Below the pieces are notes generated by a model, which saw only the letters and a list, made by a program, of their open reading frames with translations, had not been told where the DNA came from and searched no databases. From positions 1 to 10,339 of the forward strand of contig JAOZOC010000071.1 in NCBI GenBank assembly GCA_029933495.1: a DNA stretch of 10,339 bases, in the 5' to 3' direction. The position numbers and the translations under genes are program-made. This document shows positions 5,852-10,339 of the stretch, in pieces (position 1 is the first letter of the stretch; every line of letters starts with the position of its first letter). The DNA comes from Bacteroidales bacterium. GTDB lineage: Bacteria; Bacteroidota; Bacteroidia; Bacteroidales; JAADJA01.

Positions 5852-8164
5852 TTAAAACCCCTCCATCGACTTTTCAAGTTCACGTGCCTGTTCAAGGAAT
5901 GTATCCACATCCATCTCCTTAAAATAGAGAAGTCCATGCGCAGCTCTGATACGAGGTAAATCATTCTCATAAAAAAATGTCTTGCCAAGAAGTAACTGAA
6001 CATGCTTCATTTGCTGAATCCAAATCTCGCGAGCCAGAGTACTGAATTTCCCATCTAGCATATAACTTGGAAAAGGAGCATCCACCTGGCTCAGATAACA
6101 ATCAGAGAAAGCCTCTTCGAGAATTGCCAGAGAATTTAGCGACACCGGAACAATAACATCAGCATCAGCAGGATGAAAACGATACCAAACATTCCGGTAT
6201 CCAATAATCCTCAAATTACTAACATCCGCCTCCTCCTTCCAGAGCCTCACCGCCTCAGCAATGGCTTCCAGCACCTTATAATGAGTATCAGGGCCACTCC
6301 CCTCAGGATCAAGTGCCAGGCTGATGACAGTCGGCTTTATCTCACGAAGCATATTAAGGATTGGAAGCACATCTCTCAATTTCTCCGGCTGTTCGGTAAA
6401 TATATCACCGGTATAAAATCCAAGCCTTAAATGATGGACATTCTTAACCTGCACACCAAAATGCGCCCATACAAGCTCTTCCTCAAATTCACGTAGCATC
6501 CCTTTTAACTGTTGAATATCCGGTGGATTTTTTTCACCATCATAGGACTTCTCCAGAATCGAAATATCTTTCTCAACCTGAGTTTTCAGATCATCAATAC
6601 TTTTCAGTTTATAAATTTCAACCATCGACCTGACCAGACGGTGGCTTAGCCCTCTCCTCCTCTGAATTGACTCACCGGAAGCAACCTTGCCGAGATAATG
6701 GTTAACATCCTTATCCCATTTAATTTTATATCCATTCACAAAAAAGTCAGGATAATGAACCATCTGGATCTTATCCTCAGCAAGAAACCTCAAAACATCC
6801 TGAAGAGCATGAATGATAAATTTATTAGTAACAGCAGTGAATCCGGATGTCAGTATTGTAAAATCAAATTTATTTGACGGCTGACGTAACTGATGAGAAA
6901 TATGTGGTAAAATACCAAGCATAATATCATCATGGTGTGGCCCCGTATGGTAATATTTCTGATTTTTCTCCTGAAACATCCCCTTGGTCAGCTTTTGCTT
7001 AACAGAATCGATAATTTCATTAACAGTATTTTCGCTCAGGCCCGGGATCAGACGGCAATACTCATCTTTTTTCAAGTCCTCAATGGTAAGATGATGCCCA
7101 TACTTATCAAGTTTTTTAACAAGGTCAAGGATAGCTCTCTCTGTTTTATTCTTTGTCCAGACACCTCTTTTATAATAGTCATCAACAAAATCCTTAAGCG
7201 TCACAGCAGCACCATTTGTAAGGTAAAAGCGTCCATTCTTAAGCTTTTGTAAAACGGTTGCCGGAAAAAGATTTGACGGTGGATTTTCAATTGCACACTT
7301 AACAACGTCTGCTTTTGCCTCCCCAGCAGCAAATATTATGGCAGTAGCATCAGGATTATAAGTTATTGTATCCAGACCGATGGTAATAACAAGCCTGTTT
7401 CTGGAAACCTCAATTCCTCCAAGGTCGCCGGCTGACACTGCCTGAGTCTCAAAATTAGTCTCCATCAGACGGGTTGTTGAAAAATGGTCGGAGCCCTTAA
7501 TATTAAATGCAATATGTCCGTCGGGACCAATACCACCAAGGAAAAATCCAATCCCACCTTTTGCCCTAATCTTTTGTTCATATCCTGCACACCATTCATC
7601 TACCATCATAATTGAGTCCTTTTGAATTTGCTCAATATTGCTTTTAGCTTCTCTGTAGCGAAGTGTCAGGTCAACTTTATTGTCGGGAAAAACTTCTTTG
7701 TATGCGCGGCCTTCGGAAAGAGGTATTTCATCTGCATTTATCAATAATGAGTTGTCAGGATTCATTCCAAATCCTTTCAGATAGAACTCCTTTACGTAAT
7801 AATTAAAACTATTGTGTTGTGCCGGGTCTATCGGATAAAACTCATCTATCTGGACAAAATGCAACCTGCTCAGATCAGGTTTAGACTTGCCGGAAAGCCC
7901 GTGTTTTTTTCTGATTTTCAACCCTTTATCATTATCCCAGTTTTCTAGCAAAAACTTTGTCCATTTGATAAAGTACTCAGGTGTTTTGCCTGTCGGAAGA
8001 CTAATAACCCCTTCAGGATTATCAACTACCCATTCGAGGAATCTTAAAGCTGTTAATAATCCTAAATGAGGGAATGTATCAACTGTGATATATGGGATTC
8101 TGTTTCTGTTCGACATTTTCCGTGTGCCGGAGAATGATTGTTCAACTTTTGATAACTTCTTCAT
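5852..8164 (-). CDS. NagB-LmbE fusion: glucosamine-6-phosphate deaminase-like plus PIG-L/LmbE deacetylase-like protein
   Basis: A 770-residue cytoplasmic protein with two domains. Residues about 25-330 are NagB-like: LPTGKTPEYF (56-65, phosphate loop), FVQIDEFYP (103-111; D107 matches the catalytic D72 of E. coli NagB), LGGIGPDGHIAFN (209-221; D215 and H217 match D141 and H143) and GEAKADVVK (281-289). Residues about 400-690 are LmbE-like: PHHDDIMLG (409-417) replaces the usual AHPDDE zinc motif, and H628 in GPDTHYKVLEA fits the distal metal ligand. The same domain order is known in Bacteroidota glucosamine-6-phosphate deaminase-like proteins of about 650 residues, so this is a longer, divergent relative. 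By family, deacetylation of an N-acetyl amino sugar could be coupled to deamination to a ketose phosphate, but this is inference. The expected ring-opening Glu (E148 in E. coli) is Ile222 here. The ATG at 8164 is clear, and the TPR gene ends 84 bases upstream. Confidence 0.88.
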   Translation of the reverse strand: MKKLSKVEQSFSGTRKMSNRNRIPYITVDTFPHLGLLTALRFLEWVVDNPEGVISLPTGKTPEYFIKWTKFLLENWDNDKGLKIRKKHGLSGKSKPDLSRLHFVQIDEFYPIDPAQHNSFNYYVKEFYLKGFGMNPDNSLLINADEIPLSEGRAYKEVFPDNKVDLTLRYREAKSNIEQIQKDSIMMVDEWCAGYEQKIRAKGGIGFFLGGIGPDGHIAFNIKGSDHFSTTRLMETNFETQAVSAGDLGGIEVSRNRLVITIGLDTITYNPDATAIIFAAGEAKADVVKCAIENPPSNLFPATVLQKLKNGRFYLTNGAAVTLKDFVDDYYKRGVWTKNKTERAILDLVKKLDKYGHHLTIEDLKKDEYCRLIPGLSENTVNEIIDSVKQKLTKGMFQEKNQKYYHTGPHHDDIMLGILPHISHQLRQPSNKFDFTILTSGFTAVTNKFIIHALQDVLRFLAEDKIQMVHYPDFFVNGYKIKWDKDVNHYLGKVASGESIQRRRGLSHRLVRSMVEIYKLKSIDDLKTQVEKDISILEKSYDGEKNPPDIQQLKGMLREFEEELVWAHFGVQVKNVHHLRLGFYTGDIFTEQPEKLRDVLPILNMLREIKPTVISLALDPEGSGPDTHYKVLEAIAEAVRLWKEEADVSNLRIIGYRNVWYRFHPADADVIVPVSLNSLAILEEAFSDCYLSQVDAPFPSYMLDGKFSTLAREIWIQQMKHVQLLLGKTFFYENDLPRIRAAHGLLYFKEMDVDTFLEQARELEKSMEGF

Positions 8165-8248
8165 CTGTATAATATACTTTATTGATTTCTGGCATTAATA
8201 TACAACATTGAAACAAGGTGAGCCTCGTCTTTATATCTTTACGTATCC

Positions 8249-10213
8249 CTACTTTGAGCAATAGCGTTTAATCACCCTATAGGCATCAGTCGCACCCAAT
8301 TCTCCGGCAGCACTCAGATCATTACAAGCCCTATTATTCATTTTCAGAAAAAGCAATATCAATCCTCTGTTATAATAAGCCTCTGCAAACTTATCGTCAT
8401 ATTTTATTGCTTTTGAAAAATCGCTAACCGCTCCCCAGTAATCGCCTTCCATACTCTTCACATATCCCTTGTTATAATATGTAAAATAAAATTCGGGATC
8501 AAGAATCTCAACTCTGTTAAAATCATTAATAACCTTTTTATACTCTTGCTTAATGTAAGTAGTGTCGCGTTTTATCGTTGGTTTTTTATTGCCAACCGGA
8601 TTGAATGGATGTTTGTAATCATAGTACGACTTGATCAGCTCTATCAGCTTATATCTTGTGTTTGCACGGCAAAAATAGGCCATTGCATAATCGGGATCAA
8701 ACATAATAGCTTTATCAAAATCGTTAACAGCTTTTTCAAAATCCTTACTACAGGCAAGCATAAGCCCTCTGTTATAATAATTAACCGGATCATACGGATC
8801 ATTATTGATTTTCTCAGTCAGCAACTTTATCTGCTTAGCAGCTACTTTTTCATCATGTCCTGCTTCATCAACTTCTTTTAATGTAATTACTGTGGCATGA
8901 TAACCTTTCTTTTCATAGGTATCATACATTTTCATCCCTGTGATGCTGTTTGAAAAAAGAACAACCCCAAAAACAGATTTCAGGTTAATGTCAACATACT
9001 CATTTTCAATTTTACTATCAGAAGTGTTTTTATCGCTAAACTCTCCACTAAAAGCCATCAAACGCTTCAGATACATTACTTCCTCAATCTTAAGACTGTC
9101 ATTACTTTCAAAATCGAATTTATTTATACTGTAAGCAATACTATAATCTTCCTCTGAACCCTTAAAATCAAGTAGTTGCTTTTTCACTCTGCTTCTCTCA
9201 AAATATGCGTCTGCAAAATCAGGATAAATCTCAATTGCTTTATCAAAATCCTTCAGAGCACCCTGCAAATCGCCAACCGACTGCTTCAACTGCCCCCTGA
9301 AAAGATAGACGGCAATGTTGTCAGAATTTAATGCAATGACATTGTCCAGATCATCAATGGCAGCATCCAGATTACTTGTTTTAATTTTCAAAATAGCACG
9401 ATTATAATAAGCCATCGAGTTGTATGGCGACAATTCAATGACCTTGTTAAGATCGCTTAATGCACCCGATGTATCAGATGTTTCCATCCTGGCAAGAGCA
9501 CGGTTAAAAATCGCGTAGGAGTCAACCGAATCAATTGCCAGGGCAATGTTAAACTCAACTATAGCCGAATCGGCTTTTTTCATTGTCATCAGTGTGACTC
9601 CCTTTTGAACATAAGAATATGAGTCTTCGGGATCATACTTTATGGCTCTATCAAAATCAGCAAGGGCATCCTCATACTCCTCAGCACCGGCTTTAGCCAT
9701 TCCTCTAAGGATATATACCCCTGAATTTTTATATTTCAGCTTTATTGCTTTATCACAATCGGCTTTTGATTTCTTAAACTGCTTCAGAAAAAGGTTAGTC
9801 CTGGCTCTGTTGACATAGATAGTTGCATTTTTAGGATCGCGGTCAATGGCAAGGTCAAAATCCTCAAGAGCACCTCCAAAGTTATATTGCTGACTACGCA
9901 CAACAGCCCTGTAATGATAACTTTCCGCATAATAGGGATCACGGTCAATGGCATCGGTAAAATCTTTTTCGGCACCTGTATAGTCGCCAAGACTGTATTT
10001 TGAAATACCTCGAAGAAAATAACCTTCGTAGGAGGCAGAATTTATCTGAATTGCTTTATTAAAATAATCTACAGCTTTAAGGAAATGATTCTCTGAAAGT
10101 TCTGTTTTCCCAAGTTGCAAATAATTGGCAATATGCTGGCTCCTGGCATCAGGGAAAACCAAAAACAGTAAACCGAAAAAAAACAAATATCTGATCAAAT
10201 ACCTGAACCTCAT
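8249..10213 (-). CDS. Exported TPR-repeat protein with 14 repeats
   Basis: A 654-residue protein. Residues 1-25 form a Sec signal peptide (RFRYLIRYL, then a hydrophobic core) with likely cleavage at ARS|Q, so it acts in the periplasm or at the envelope. Ten consecutive 34-residue TPR units without gaps fill 27-366 (typical unit end ALKDFDKAIEIYPD). A linker without TPR features follows (367-474; it includes the beta-like VFGVVLFSNS). Four more units cover 475-642, of which unit 12 carries an insertion of about 32 residues. The end, ACNDLSAAGELGATDAY plus a final Cys near 652, is a common closing pattern of Bacteroidota TPR proteins. TPR solenoids bind proteins or peptides, and nothing here shows enzymatic activity. 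The partner is unknown; the neighbouring fusion enzyme is cytoplasmic and so not an obvious one. The ATG at 10213 immediately precedes the signal peptide and lies about 27 bases after the predicted transcription start. Confidence 0.9.
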   Translation of the reverse strand: MRFRYLIRYLFFFGLLFLVFPDARSQHIANYLQLGKTELSENHFLKAVDYFNKAIQINSASYEGYFLRGISKYSLGDYTGAEKDFTDAIDRDPYYAESYHYRAVVRSQQYNFGGALEDFDLAIDRDPKNATIYVNRARTNLFLKQFKKSKADCDKAIKLKYKNSGVYILRGMAKAGAEEYEDALADFDRAIKYDPEDSYSYVQKGVTLMTMKKADSAIVEFNIALAIDSVDSYAIFNRALARMETSDTSGALSDLNKVIELSPYNSMAYYNRAILKIKTSNLDAAIDDLDNVIALNSDNIAVYLFRGQLKQSVGDLQGALKDFDKAIEIYPDFADAYFERSRVKKQLLDFKGSEEDYSIAYSINKFDFESNDSLKIEEVMYLKRLMAFSGEFSDKNTSDSKIENEYVDINLKSVFGVVLFSNSITGMKMYDTYEKKGYHATVITLKEVDEAGHDEKVAAKQIKLLTEKINNDPYDPVNYYNRGLMLACSKDFEKAVNDFDKAIMFDPDYAMAYFCRANTRYKLIELIKSYYDYKHPFNPVGNKKPTIKRDTTYIKQEYKKVINDFNRVEILDPEFYFTYYNKGYVKSMEGDYWGAVSDFSKAIKYDDKFAEAYYNRGLILLFLKMNNRACNDLSAAGELGATDAYRVIKRYCSK

Positions 10214-10245
10214 TGAAAATCTTTAATACCCGATAATATACTTTG

Positions 10246-10276
10246 CAAACCTAATTAATATTTTTGGTCTTTGAAA
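10246..10276 (-). promoter_or_regulatory. Bacteroidota-type promoter for the TPR gene
   Basis: On the minus strand TAGGTTTG (10253-10246) matches TAnnTTTG exactly. Nineteen bases upstream lies TTTC (10276-10273), a one-mismatch -33 element. Transcription would start near 10240, leaving a leader of about 27 bases before the ATG at 10213. The neighbouring gaps (8165-8248 and 5750-5851) lack a comparably good match, so this promoter may also feed the two genes downstream. Confidence 0.55.
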
Positions 10277-10339
10277 GCAACTACAGGAAATTTATAGTAA
10301 TTTAACTTTCAATTTCTATTACAGTAATTTCCGGCTTCA

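Noticed and set aside
5794..6003. A 69-codon minus-strand frame overlapping the 3' end of the NagB-LmbE gene.
   Set aside because: It lies almost wholly within the out-of-frame 3' end of a well-supported gene and shows no recognisable domain.
8167..8177. An 11-base palindrome (GTATAATATAC) just before the ATG of the NagB-LmbE gene.
   Set aside because: It is short, A/T-rich and present once. It could be an operator, but nothing else supports that.
8249..10213. Possible tandem DNA repeat or recent expansion in the TPR gene.
   Set aside because: The 102-base periodicity is seen at the protein level only. The DNA of the units has diverged strongly, so this is an old TPR array and not a recent tandem duplication.

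Overview
The window looks like an ordinary chromosomal stretch of an AT-rich Bacteroidota genome, possibly a Bacteroidales or Marinilabiliales-type organism. Three things point there. Two intergenic regions carry perfect matches to the Bacteroidota -7 promoter motif TAnnTTTG. Start codons mostly lack Shine-Dalgarno sequences and have A/T-rich leaders. The protein set also fits: a lipoprotein with a charged K-D stretch after its cysteine, a long TPR protein, and a NagB-LmbE fusion. The exact taxon cannot be fixed from the sequence.

Left part (1-4582). The window opens with the last 44 codons of an unrecognised plus-strand gene, followed by a strong hairpin terminator. A convergent minus-strand gene for a predicted lipoprotein (Ig-like plus beta-propeller-like) ends inside that hairpin. 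Divergent from it, a plus-strand pair encodes a DEDDy (PolB-like) 3'-5' exonuclease and, 5 nt later, an ArnT/PMT-type membrane glycosyltransferase. After a recognisable promoter comes a stand-alone DEDDh (DnaQ-like) exonuclease.

Right part (4613-10213). Three minus-strand genes follow, in transcription order: a secreted TPR-repeat protein with 14 repeats, a 770-residue NagB-LmbE fusion (glucosamine-6-phosphate deaminase-like plus PIG-L/LmbE deacetylase-like), and a PlsC-family acyltransferase. The gaps are about 80-100 nt, so they may be partly co-transcribed, but each could have its own promoter. The TPR gene has a good one at 10246-10276.

Functionally the genes touch envelope and amino-sugar metabolism (glycosyltransferase, acyltransferase, NagB-LmbE, lipoprotein) and nucleic-acid trimming (two exonucleases). 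I see no clear single pathway, mobile element, CRISPR array, RNA gene or defence island. No gene-free gap exceeds about 130 bases. The most unusual item is the NagB-LmbE fusion, whose two active sites both differ from the textbook motifs.
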